Source: Bradyrhizobium ottawaense (lineage in GTDB: Bacteria; Pseudomonadota; Alphaproteobacteria; Rhizobiales; Xanthobacteraceae). Taken from it: a stretch of DNA of 64,000 bases. Below the pieces are notes generated by a model. The model saw nothing but the letters and a program-made list of their open reading frames with translations, was not told the origin of the DNA and ran no database searches. The position numbers and the translations under genes are program-made. Of this stretch, positions 55,280 through 62,828 are shown piece by piece; the stretch's first letter is position 1; each line of letters begins with the position of its first letter. The stretch spans positions 5,653,001 through 5,717,000 of the forward strand of contig NZ_LT629693.1 in NCBI RefSeq assembly GCF_900099825.1, given 5' to 3'.

Positions 55280-55429
55280 TTTTTGCGATAAGGGGTCGCA
55301 GGGCGGATTTGGACCCGGCGCGCCCGCGTTTTTCGAAACGAAGCTGCCCGGCCTGAATAAAGGCTGCTGAATCAGCTAAGCATGCCCTTCGGATACGAGC
55401 TAAAGCTGAAATGAAGCGGACGACAGGCC

Positions 55430-56065
55430 ATGGCGCGAACACGCTCTGAGAATTACGACGGCATCCACCTGGGTATCCTGACCAATGCCGCCAGGCTGTT
55501 TTCGGCCCAGGGCTATATGCGCGCCTCGATCGCCGACCTTGCGGACGCCTGCAAGCTGTCGCGCGGCGCGCTCTATCACTACTTCGACTCCAAGGAAGCC
55601 ATTCTGTTTGCAATCCTGGATGCACATATCAGGGAAATGATCGAGCACGTCGAAACCGCCGTGGCCGCCGGTGGCCCGACGCTGACGCAGTTTCAGAACG
55701 TCATTCGCGCGATTGTCGAGGTCAATGCCAAATCGCCGCATGAACAGCGTGTGCTGATTCACGACCTGTCGTTCCTCAACGCGGACGAGCAGCAGACCAT
55801 CAAGGATCTGGAACGGCAGCTGGTCGATATCGTCACCGATCTTATGCTGCGGCTCGACGCCGAGGGCCGGATCGTCAAGCGCACCAAGAAGATCTACACG
55901 ATGATCCTGTTCGGTATCATCAACTTCACCTACACTTGGTACGATCCCAAGGGCGCGATCGGTCCGCAGGAATTCGCCGATATGGCGGTCGAATTGTTTC
56001 TGAACGGATTTGCGCCGGGTGGTGCCGCAAAATCCGTGGCGGCGAACCGGCGCGAGAAGGTTTAG
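55430..56065 (+). CDS. TetR family transcriptional regulator
   Basis: 211 aa. The HTH is in residues 15-60 (NAARLFSAQGYMRASIADLADACKLSRGALYHYFDSKEAIL). The ligand domain resembles the FadR/PaaR-like regulators that respond to acyl-CoAs (DLSFLNADEQQTIKDLERQLVD region). It is divergent from the importer operon with the shared element between them, so it is the best candidate repressor for both operons of the island; an acyl-CoA is a likely inducer (inference). Confidence 0.9.
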   Translation: MARTRSENYDGIHLGILTNAARLFSAQGYMRASIADLADACKLSRGALYHYFDSKEAILFAILDAHIREMIEHVETAVAAGGPTLTQFQNVIRAIVEVNAKSPHEQRVLIHDLSFLNADEQQTIKDLERQLVDIVTDLMLRLDAEGRIVKRTKKIYTMILFGIINFTYTWYDPKGAIGPQEFADMAVELFLNGFAPGGAAKSVAANRREKV

Positions 56066-56295
56066 CCGCTATCACGGGCGGGTAGGGCCCGGCTCCGACG
56101 CGCCAAGGTCCGAGCCGCTGCCGCAAACAGCAGCGCTCTCGCCAAAGTAGACGCCGCCCGATGCGTTCGCCGGATGCGGTCGAAACCGTATTTCTACGGT
56201 AAGCCATTCTCCAACCTCGATTTTTCAAGCCTGCGACATCCGCGGCACGAAGCTTGCTTTGTTGAACCTGCCGGAACAACTTTGGGAGCAACGGG

Positions 56296-56694
56296 ATGAG
56301 ATGGATCGTCCTTTGCCTGGGTATTTTCGGTTACCTGGGCGCAGGTGCGAGTATGAGTGCGCGCGATTTGGGACAGTGGGATGCCGTCGATCCCGCGGTC
56401 AAGCAATGGTATCAGGCCCTGATGCAGCCCGACGTTCCCAACGCGTCATGCTGCGGCGAAGCCGATGCGTATTGGGCCGATGAAGTTCATGTCAGGGACG
56501 GCAAGACCTACGCGATCGTGACGGACGATCGGCCGGACGAGCCGCGTGGCCGGCCCCATGTCGAGATCGGAACGGAAATTGAGATCCCCAACAACAAACT
56601 CAAGTGGGATAGATCGAATCCGACCGGGCACGGCATCGTATTCCTGAGCCGCGCCCGGTACGTGTTCTGCTACGTTCAGCCCGGCGGCGTCTGA
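56296..56694 (+). CDS. Hypothetical secreted protein with CC motif
   Basis: 132 aa. A signal peptide (MRWIVLCLGIFGYLGAGASM) is followed by WYQALMQPDVPNASCCGEADAYWADEVH, a block I associate with small secreted proteins common in Bradyrhizobium, and a C-terminal FCYVQPGGV. Conserved Cys residues (SCCGE, FCYV) may form a disulfide. Function unknown. Confidence 0.7.
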   Translation: MRWIVLCLGIFGYLGAGASMSARDLGQWDAVDPAVKQWYQALMQPDVPNASCCGEADAYWADEVHVRDGKTYAIVTDDRPDEPRGRPHVEIGTEIEIPNNKLKWDRSNPTGHGIVFLSRARYVFCYVQPGGV

Positions 56695-56720
56695 CGTCGC
56701 GTCGCGGCCGTCGTTGTCGA

Positions 56721-56966
56721 TCATCCCGTCGGAATATGCGCGCAGCTGCTTGGCCGCGGGCGGGTGCCGCGCTTGTCGATCGGGACATTGCAATTGTCGA
56801 TCCGTTGCTCGTCCATCCATTTCCTGCCGAGCCGCTCCTTGCCGGTCAGCGATGGCGACGTGCTGATCGGCGCGCCCCGGTCCGGACGCGTGTCTTGCGC
56901 AGATATTGCCGACGTCAAACCGACGACGAGTAACATCCCAAGTAATCCTCCGTACCAAGTTCGCAT
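56721..56966 (-). CDS. Small secreted hypothetical protein
   Basis: 81 aa. A signal peptide (MRTWYGGLLGMLLVVGLTSAISAQ) and a polar mature part (LTGKERLGRKWMDEQRIDNCNVP) containing two cysteines. GAGG is 6 nt before the ATG. It converges with the preceding gene. Function unknown. Confidence 0.65.
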   Translation of the reverse strand: MRTWYGGLLGMLLVVGLTSAISAQDTRPDRGAPISTSPSLTGKERLGRKWMDEQRIDNCNVPIDKRGTRPRPSSCAHIPTG

Positions 56967-57067
56967 GACGGCCTCGCAAACCAGCGTTTAGGACACGGTT
57001 TCAACAGTGGTGTTCGACTAAACGACATCAGAATTTGCGCGGCCACCCGAAACCTGAAATTTGCCCG

Positions 57068-57688
57068 TCAGGGCGGCGCGTCCTTGGGCGGAAGCACCGG
57101 CGGAGGCAGCGCTGAAAATTCGATGTTGCCGGATTCACCCGTCAGGAACGACAGATCGAGCAGGCCGCCGCCGGTCGGGTCGCCGCCGGGCGCCGCGGCG
57201 GGGCGAAGCTTGGTGACGTCGGATGGACCTTCAGGCGCGGCCTGTCCGGTGCCGGTGCCGTAATCGGCCGCGCGGCCGCCTTGCGGATGGCCCTTCAGGA
57301 TCTCATCGCGCGCGGCTTCCACCTTGGCGGCAAGCGCCGGCGAATAGGGCAACCGGTAGGCGCGGGGCTGACCGCTCGGAATATTGGCGGCGTCGAGCTC
57401 CTCGACCCAGACATGCACGGCGCCGGGATCGCGATCGAGCGGATTCGGATCGACCACCCGCGCCCAAAGCAGTTGAAACTGCGGCGGCAAGGGTGCGGCC
57501 GCCGACCATCCAGGCAGGCCTTCGACGCGGAAGAACGCCACGCCATAAAAAATGCTGGTGACGACAACGGCGGCAACCTTGAGCGGCCACGGCGCGCGAA
57601 CGCGCAAGACGATCACGAGCAGCAACGCCGCCAGCACGACATAGGCGACCGACAGACCGACGATTTGCGACTGCAGTCCCATCCTCAT
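57068..57688 (-). CDS. Membrane-anchored hypothetical protein with proline-rich tail (third gene of ExbB-like operon)
   Basis: 206 aa. Two hydrophobic segments near the N-terminus (VAYVVLAALLLVIVLRV and LKVAAVVVTSIFYGVAFF), then a soluble domain with WARVVDPNPLDRDPGAVHVWVEELD, and a Gly/Pro-rich C-terminus ending LPPPVLPPKDAPP. No known family is recognised. TGATG overlap with the upstream gene shows it belongs to the same operon. Confidence 0.75.
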   Translation of the reverse strand: MRMGLQSQIVGLSVAYVVLAALLLVIVLRVRAPWPLKVAAVVVTSIFYGVAFFRVEGLPGWSAAAPLPPQFQLLWARVVDPNPLDRDPGAVHVWVEELDAANIPSGQPRAYRLPYSPALAAKVEAARDEILKGHPQGGRAADYGTGTGQAAPEGPSDVTKLRPAAAPGGDPTGGGLLDLSFLTGESGNIEFSALPPPVLPPKDAPP

Positions 57689-58320
57689 CAGCCTGCGTTG
57701 CGGCGTGGATTACGCAGCGTCTGCAGCAGCGATTTTTCGCGGCTGTTAACGTCGGTAACCGTGCCGCTGCCGTCGATCGCGAAGCGAACGGCGGTGCGCT
57801 CGGTCCCGGCGCTCTGCAGCATGATGGTGTCGTAATAGACGACCTGAACGGTTGGATTGAGTTTCTCGACCTTCACCGAGACTGGCACGGGTTCACGGCC
57901 CATCGCGATGAAGTGGTAGACGTTGACGGTGTATTCGCCGGCGACGATGCCGCGGATGCTCACCGTTTCCTGGCGGATCGGCGACAGCACCTTGCGACCG
58001 TTGACCACGATGAAATCGTTGGCGCCGCCGCGGTCGTCGCGGTCGAGCAGCATGAAACCGGCCTCGCGCCGGCGGTACCAGACCATGTTGCCGATCGGAT
58101 CCTGCACGAACATGTCGAAATCGTCCGGATGCTGGTCGGGCCAGCTCATCGTCACCAGGAATTCGGCCTTGCTGTCGATCTTGCCGTCTTTGGCCTCGGG
58201 CGCGATCGCCAGCAGCGCGATGAAAAACAGGAAGGCCAGCACCTGAAGCGCCTTGAACAGCATGACCGCGAACGGGTCGAACGGCTCCTCCTGCGGCATC
58301 AGTTCGAATTCGTCGATCAT
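57688..58320 (-). CDS. Single-span periplasmic-domain protein (second gene of ExbB-like operon)
   Basis: 210 aa. An acidic cytoplasmic start (MIDEFELMPQEEPFDPF), one membrane helix (LFKALQVLAFLFFIALLAIA), then a 160-residue beta-rich domain (FLVTMSWPDQHPDDFDMFVQDPIGNMVWY, VSIRGIVAGEYTVNVYHF). The topology is that of ExbD/TolR but the usual Asp in the helix is not evident. The start overlaps the MotA/ExbB-like stop (ATGA). It may be the periplasmic partner that receives proton-driven movement (inference). Confidence 0.78.
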   Translation of the reverse strand: MIDEFELMPQEEPFDPFAVMLFKALQVLAFLFFIALLAIAPEAKDGKIDSKAEFLVTMSWPDQHPDDFDMFVQDPIGNMVWYRRREAGFMLLDRDDRGGANDFIVVNGRKVLSPIRQETVSIRGIVAGEYTVNVYHFIAMGREPVPVSVKVEKLNPTVQVVYYDTIMLQSAGTERTAVRFAIDGSGTVTDVNSREKSLLQTLRNPRRNAG

Positions 58321-59087
58321 TCCGCTGCCTCTGGCCGATCTTCTAGCACCGAGACGACGCGGACTTCGGTCAGGCCGACGGCATAGGCGAACAGCTTCGC
58401 GGTTGCATCATCGAGCATGTAGTACTGGATCCTGACCAGGATCGAGCCGACGAGGCCCGCGAGCGTGGCGTACATGGCGACCGCCATGCCGTCGCTCATC
58501 AGGTTCATCGATGACCTGATGGTGCTGCGATCGCCGGGATCGAGGCCTGCGATCGGCGCCAGCATCATGATGAATCCGATGATGGTGCCGAGCAGGCCGA
58601 GCTTCATCAGCGTATCGCTGGCGAAGGCGCCGAACTGGTTGGAGCCGCGCAGCCGTCCCGCAAGTCCGCGCAGCAGCAGGGTCTGATCAATGCGCCGTGG
58701 TCCCTGCAGCCGGGCCTTGACCGCCAGATCATGGATATGTTCGGCGACGAGACAGCGCGGGAGTTTGCCGGCGCCTTCGACGATAACGGCGTCGCCGTCG
58801 AGATGAAGCGGGCCTGATCCCGCTTCGATCAAGGCTCCGCCGCGCCGTGCCGCATCGCCCTCGCGCGAGATCGCGATCGTGCGCCACAGGCAGTGCAACG
58901 ACGCCGCCACATAGAGCAAGCCGATGATCGAAGAGATATAGGTGCGATCGCTCGCGACCATCTGCCGGATCAATCCGAAGCGCCACAGCAGAATGAACGC
59001 AAAAATGCAGAGCCCGGTAAACACCAACCATCGCAGCAGCGGACCACGGTCACCGAAGGAATCAATATCCGCGTTCGTCGTTGGCAT
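58317..59087 (-). CDS. MotA/TolQ/ExbB-family-like proton channel protein
   Basis: 256 aa from ATG 59087 (GAGGTG 6 nt upstream; an in-frame extension to 59288 runs through the intergenic region and is unlikely). Two N-terminal helices (LVFTGLCIFAFILLWRFGL and YISSIIGLLYVAASL), then two C-terminal helices (LMKLGLLGTIIGFIMML, GMAVAMYATLAGLVGSIL). The latter pair with LGLLGTIIGF and ATLAGLVGS matches the MotA_ExbB core. It is divergent from pqqA. Confidence 0.82.
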   Translation of the reverse strand: MPTTNADIDSFGDRGPLLRWLVFTGLCIFAFILLWRFGLIRQMVASDRTYISSIIGLLYVAASLHCLWRTIAISREGDAARRGGALIEAGSGPLHLDGDAVIVEGAGKLPRCLVAEHIHDLAVKARLQGPRRIDQTLLLRGLAGRLRGSNQFGAFASDTLMKLGLLGTIIGFIMMLAPIAGLDPGDRSTIRSSMNLMSDGMAVAMYATLAGLVGSILVRIQYYMLDDATAKLFAYAVGLTEVRVVSVLEDRPEAAE

Positions 59088-59229
59088 TCGTGCACCTCGA
59101 CATCGGATTGTGGCCTGAGCGTTCCACATACCGTTGAGGCAGGCAAACCGAATCCGTTGCAACGTCCATTCAAAATGTTGTTGAGTGCGAGCACTTCCGC
59201 GCGCCCCGCGTACCTTTGTCCCGCGCGAT

Positions 59230-59266
59230 TTTGTCCAAGAGAGAACTAACTTTGTCCAAGAGAGAA
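59230..59266. promoter_or_regulatory. 16-bp direct repeat with 21-bp period upstream of pqqA
   Basis: TTTGTCCAAGAGAGAA occurs at 59230-59245 and again, identically, at 59251-59266. Two helical turns separate the copies, as for tandem binding sites of an activator. It lies 106 nt before pqqA and 143 nt before the divergent ExbB-like operon. Confidence 0.7.
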
Positions 59267-59371
59267 ATTTCGGATGCTTGGCCGTCACTCGGCGTACTTG
59301 CGCGGCATCTGGGGTAGCCCTACGTTCGGCACCGGTGCGGACCTCGCGCCAAACTACTTGGGAGACTCTCT

Positions 59372-59452
59372 ATGACTTGGAAAACTCCGAAGGTTGTCGA
59401 AGTGCCGGTGGGCATGGAAATCAACATGTACGCCTGCGCAGCGCGCAAGTAG
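59372..59452 (+). CDS. pqqA: Pyrroloquinoline quinone precursor peptide PqqA
   Basis: 26 aa. PqqA is the ribosomal peptide whose Glu and Tyr side chains are crosslinked by PqqE/PqqD and trimmed to become the cofactor PQQ. Here the motif VGMEINMY places Glu16 and Tyr20 with the required E-x3-Y spacing, and the N-terminal MTWKTPKVVEVP leader matches PqqA peptides of rhizobia. GGGAG is 7 nt before the ATG. No pqqB, C, D or E lies within the window, so this is an isolated copy; the rest of the pathway must be elsewhere. It was too short for most ORF cut-offs. Confidence 0.92.
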   Translation: MTWKTPKVVEVPVGMEINMYACAARK

Positions 59453-59468
59453 ACAGCATCAAGACGAT

Positions 59469-59511
59469 CTGCCCGGCTCCGACAGCACATTCGCGGTTTC
59501 GAGCCGGGCAG
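59469..59511 (+). terminator. Hairpin 16 nt after pqqA
   Basis: CTGCCCGGCTC (59469-59479) pairs perfectly with GAGCCGGGCAG (59501-59511) around a 21-nt loop. No T-run follows. It may end or stabilise the short pqqA message, giving it high abundance. Confidence 0.55.
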
Positions 59512-59752
59512 GCGTGCGCTGCCCTCACGCCGCTTCCCCCACGCAATGGCGTTGAGGCCGTCGGACTTGCATCGAAGGCTTGCTTCGAAGAAGCACTGTT
59601 CCACCGCCGTCTGCAACGATCCCAGAACCCGCCACGGAATGTCTCTCGCCGGATCGCCTCCGATTCGACGGATGCGATGGCCCACGACCTTTCCCGGATT
59701 GTGCTAGGGTGCCGTCCGGTCAGCGCTGCTGTCGCTTCCGTCGGCTCCAAGG

Positions 59753-59804
59753 CTCTGGTTTGAAAAGACTCTGGTTTGACTGGTTTGAAATGGCTCTGGT
59801 TTGA
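59753..59804 (+). repeat. Four-copy CTGGTTTGA repeat abutting the start codon of the barrel protein
   Basis: CTCTGGTTTGA occurs at 59753-59763, 59769-59779 and 59794-59804, with a shorter CTGGTTTGA at 59780-59788. The last copy ends at the base before the ATG at 59805, so the ribosome-binding region is made of repeat units and no Shine-Dalgarno is visible. Confidence 0.75.
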
Positions 59805-60674
59805 ATGTCTAGTTGCGCAAGAACAGTCCGGGCGATCGTCGTGTGTTTTGCGGCGCTGGTTCCGGCTGCCGTTCAGGCCGAAGAGGGCATCGATACCGAG
59901 CATATCTTCGGCTTCATGATCGGCACGGATGTCGGCAGTGTCGGGGAGCGGGAGTTTCAAACCGAGACGACCGGACGGTTCGGCAAAAGCAGCGGAACGT
60001 ACCGGGCGGGCGCACAGCAAGTCGAACTGGAGTTCGTGCCGGTCAAAAATTTCCGTATCGAGCTGGGAAGCACGTTTTCGGCGCACGATATCAACGGCGT
60101 TCCAGGGTTTGACGATCGCCGCCAATTGGGATGGCAGGGGGTCTCGGTGGATTTCCGCTACCGGTTTCTCGACCGGCAAACAGCTCCGTTCGGCCTGACG
60201 GTCGCGGTCGAACCGCATGCCGATCGCATCGATGAATCCACGGCCGCGGCGGTCCGCAAATATGGCACGGACCTCACATTGGCTTTCGATCGGGAGATTG
60301 TTCCCAACGTCGCGGTCGCGGCGCTCAACCTGATCTATCAGCCGGAATGGACACGCTTCGTCGGGACGGGAGCCGCGGAACAGGAGTCCACGATCGGCGC
60401 CGCATTCGCCGTGATGGCGCAGTTGCGCCCGGGGTTTCTGCTCGGTGGCGAGGCGCGGTACTTACGAAAATACGAGGGAATAGGCCTGGAAGAATTTTCC
60501 GGCCAGGCGCTGTTCGTCGGCCCGACGGCGTATTTCCAGTTGTCGGAACGTTCCCGGCTGACCGCAAGCTGGAGTGTTCAGGCATGGGGGCGTCCGGCCG
60601 GGTCGGGAGCCGCCCTCGACCTCGTCAATTTCGAGCGGCACCAGGCCCGGCTGGTGTTTGGCGTCAACTTCTAA
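59805..60674 (+). CDS. Probable outer-membrane beta-barrel protein
   Basis: 289 aa. A signal peptide (VRAIVVCFAALVPAAVQAEE) is followed by alternating hydrophobic/polar strands and aromatic girdle residues (VELEFVPVKNFRIELGSTF, WQGVSVDFRYRFL, LTASWSVQAWG). It ends in F (LVFGVNF), typical for BAM-inserted barrels. It lies downstream of pqqA on the same strand. A role as porin or channel for the PQQ/quinoprotein locus is a guess. The start at 59805 is odd: it is preceded by the CTGGTTTGA repeats rather than a ribosome-binding site. Confidence 0.72.
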   Translation: MSSCARTVRAIVVCFAALVPAAVQAEEGIDTEHIFGFMIGTDVGSVGEREFQTETTGRFGKSSGTYRAGAQQVELEFVPVKNFRIELGSTFSAHDINGVPGFDDRRQLGWQGVSVDFRYRFLDRQTAPFGLTVAVEPHADRIDESTAAAVRKYGTDLTLAFDREIVPNVAVAALNLIYQPEWTRFVGTGAAEQESTIGAAFAVMAQLRPGFLLGGEARYLRKYEGIGLEEFSGQALFVGPTAYFQLSERSRLTASWSVQAWGRPAGSGAALDLVNFERHQARLVFGVNF

Positions 60675-60807
60675 GGCCTTGTCGGCTCTGCTGGATTCAG
60701 CACCGGGCTTGATCCCCGCATTTTCACGGTGGTGTGAAACCTCGCTTCCTCGGCTACGTATTTGGGCGTGCTAAGTTTTTGACGAATCAATCGGAGGGAT
60801 ATCAGGC

Positions 60808-61044
60808 ATGAATCCGATCGACCTGATTGTGACGGTATGTGCGGTACTGTCGCCAACCACCTGCGAGGACACCCATCTGGTGTTTTCCTACAGTGGCTCA
60901 CTGACGCAATGCGTCATGGCCGCGCCGCCCTACATCGCGCAATGGGTCGGTGACCACCCGAAATGGACCGCAGTCAAATGGCGCTGCGAATATCCGCACA
61001 CCAATGACAAAGCGGATGCCGGCAAGCCAACTCGCGCAAGCTGA
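60808..61044 (+). CDS. Small hypothetical protein with conserved cysteines
   Basis: 78 aa. GGAGGG is 9 nt before the ATG. Four cysteines (VCAVL, TTCED, QCVMA, WRCEY) and YIAQWVGDHPKWTAVKWRCEYP form a compact domain; a short hydrophobic start is not a clear signal peptide. Located between the barrel gene and the quinoprotein genes. No function assigned. Confidence 0.62.
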   Translation: MNPIDLIVTVCAVLSPTTCEDTHLVFSYSGSLTQCVMAAPPYIAQWVGDHPKWTAVKWRCEYPHTNDKADAGKPTRAS

Positions 61045-61082
61045 AGCGGGATCGCTTTAGCAGGTTCATTTTGTTGTACGGG

Positions 61083-61448
61083 CTATTTGTTGCAGTCCTT
61101 CAGATCCTTGTCCGCAATCGAGAACACCGCGTCGGCCCTGATTTCAATATCGCGCACCACGCATTGCCGTGAGTCCCGGTAACTCACCTTAGCGTCGTAG
61201 CGGCCGGGCTCAACGCCGGTGATGCGCAGACGTTCGTCGTGGTCGACTTCCTTGTCTTTGTCGTTCAGGGTCTGGTTGGGTCCCCAATCGGTCTTTCCGG
61301 CGGGCGATAGCTGAAAACCTGAAATGGTCGCCGTGGTCAGGTTCCACAACCGGATGCCTTTTCCCTTGCTTTGCGCGGCGAGCTGGCTCGGCAAAGAGAC
61401 CGTCAAGGCAATCAACGAGACGGCGACGATGGTCCGCACGCGCAACAT
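61083..61448 (-). CDS. Secreted hypothetical protein
   Basis: 121 aa from ATG 61448 (GGGGAGG upstream). A signal peptide (RTIVAVSLIALTVSLPSQLAAQS) is followed by a beta-rich domain (IRLWNLTTATISGFQLSPAG, GVEPGRYDAKVSYRDSRQCVVRDIEI) with two Cys. It resembles small periplasmic proteins near PQQ enzymes in Bradyrhizobium by position only. It is divergent from the gene at 61547. Confidence 0.68.
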   Translation of the reverse strand: MLRVRTIVAVSLIALTVSLPSQLAAQSKGKGIRLWNLTTATISGFQLSPAGKTDWGPNQTLNDKDKEVDHDERLRITGVEPGRYDAKVSYRDSRQCVVRDIEIRADAVFSIADKDLKDCNK

Positions 61449-61546
61449 GGTAGCCTCCCCGGGAATTTGAACCGCTTTCGCGATCGTCTTCTTTTCAGAG
61501 CGACGATCATAGCATAGCTTCGAGCTTTGGCAGTCGGAGAATGGCC

Positions 61547-61903
61547 ATGACGTTTGCCGGATCGATCGGACGTAGTGTCGGCGCACTGGCTGTGCTGATG
61601 TCGGCGGTCGTCATGACGCGCGCCGACGACAACGATTATCCCACGTCGGCCCGCTCCGAATATGTGTTCGGCTGCCTGAAGGCGAATGGCGAAACGCGAC
61701 AGGCGATCGAGCAATGTTCCTGTTCGATCGATGTCGTCGCATCGCTCGTGCCCTATGACCGCTACGTCACCGCGGAGACCGTGCTGAGCATGTCGCAGGT
61801 CAGGGGTAATCTTGGCGGCCAGTTCCGTACCTCCGAGCAGGCGGCAAGCGCGCTCAATGATCTCAGGCGCGCCCAGGCCGAAGCCGAGGTCAGGTGTTTC
61901 TGA
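61547..61903 (+). CDS. Secreted hypothetical protein of a quinoprotein locus
   Basis: 118 aa; ATG 61547 preferred (GGAGA 7 nt upstream; ATG 61541 has none). Signal peptide up to about MTRADD. The mature part SEYVFGCLKANGETRQAIEQCSCSIDVVAS with a terminal EAEVRCF has four cysteines. I recognise the cysteine layout from small proteins next to PQQ-dependent methanol dehydrogenases in rhizobia, but from memory only. Function unknown. Confidence 0.65.
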   Translation: MTFAGSIGRSVGALAVLMSAVVMTRADDNDYPTSARSEYVFGCLKANGETRQAIEQCSCSIDVVASLVPYDRYVTAETVLSMSQVRGNLGGQFRTSEQAASALNDLRRAQAEAEVRCF

Positions 61904-61947
61904 GGCGCGGCATCACTGCAATCCATCCAGCGCCGCGTCGTCCGACG

Positions 61948-62772
61948 TCAAATGCCTGACGCGTCGACATTCCATTCGTGCTGGAATACGTGGCCTTCGG
62001 TATCCTTGGCCTCGGCGCGAAAGCGCTTGGCGCCATTCGAGACATAGGTGAAGCGGATGTTGGGATCTTCCGAGATTGAAATCCCGCCTTCCACCCTCAG
62101 TACCGGGCTGCCGTCCTGCCAGAGACGCAGTTCGTTAACGAAAAACGCGGGGATATAAAGCTGCGTGACCTGGTCCATCTGCAGGCCGGAATTGTTGGGA
62201 TGGCCGATCATGATCTGGGCCTCGCGGGCGCCGCTGGTCGGACCTTCGCCGGATTTTGCGAATTGCCGGTAGCGCATCTGGCCCAGCCGGTTGTTGGCTT
62301 CTTCAGCATTCTTGGCGGCAGGCGCCGAGCAGCCGCCGGAAGCCTTGACGTAGGTCTTCGTCACATAGAGCTTGCCGTCACTGAGCTCGGCCACCGCATG
62401 AACGTCGCTGTAATTGTTGACGCGCACGCGTGTCGATATTTCCGACACCCTTGCGTCCGGACCGAGCTCAAACTTCGCTGCCATCGGTGCGGGGTTCTGG
62501 TCGATGACCAGCGTAATGCTCACGATGCGACGGTCGTCGCCGGGCGACAGCTTCGTTTTCAAGGTGACGGGAACGATCGCGGCATCCTCGGCGCGGTACG
62601 GCATTTCGATCGCAATCACGTCGTTGCCATCGTTCATCGGGCGATTGTTGAAGATATCCTGGACCAGGCCGGGCCACGGATCATAGGTTTCCGACGTTGC
62701 CGCGGGCGTCTGCTGCGCGCCGAACACAAGCAGGCCAGCGATGCAGAGCAGGCGGAAATGAGTTCCGGACAT
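61948..62772 (-). CDS. Quinoprotein dehydrogenase-associated SoxYZ-like carrier protein
   Basis: 274 aa from ATG 62772 (AAGGG 7 nt upstream). After a signal peptide, an N-terminal SoxY-like half carries KASGGCSAPAAKN, the GGC motif whose cysteine tethers the carried group. A C-terminal SoxZ-like half (GHPNNSGLQMDQVTQLYIPAFFVNELRLWQDG) follows. SoxYZ fusions of this type are found with PQQ-dependent dehydrogenases and are proposed to form a periplasmic relay with a zinc metallohydrolase. The metallohydrolase gene lies 56 nt upstream on the same strand, so the two form an operon. Confidence 0.85.
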   Translation of the reverse strand: MSGTHFRLLCIAGLLVFGAQQTPAATSETYDPWPGLVQDIFNNRPMNDGNDVIAIEMPYRAEDAAIVPVTLKTKLSPGDDRRIVSITLVIDQNPAPMAAKFELGPDARVSEISTRVRVNNYSDVHAVAELSDGKLYVTKTYVKASGGCSAPAAKNAEEANNRLGQMRYRQFAKSGEGPTSGAREAQIMIGHPNNSGLQMDQVTQLYIPAFFVNELRLWQDGSPVLRVEGGISISEDPNIRFTYVSNGAKRFRAEAKDTEGHVFQHEWNVDASGI

Positions 62773-62828
62773 GGTCGTACCCTTCGCGAAGCTGGAAGCA
62801 ACGACACCAATATACCGCATCGCGCTGG

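Larger units (their letters stand above)
59453..59804. other. 352-nt gap between pqqA and the barrel gene
   Basis: Apart from the hairpin (59469-59511) and the CTGGTTTGA repeats (59753-59804), I see no supported gene here; in particular no pqqB start. Confidence 0.5.

Noticed and set aside
59185..59763. 192-codon plus-strand frame running over pqqA
   Set aside because: It is in another frame from pqqA and has no domain; PqqA has the family motif and ribosome-binding site.
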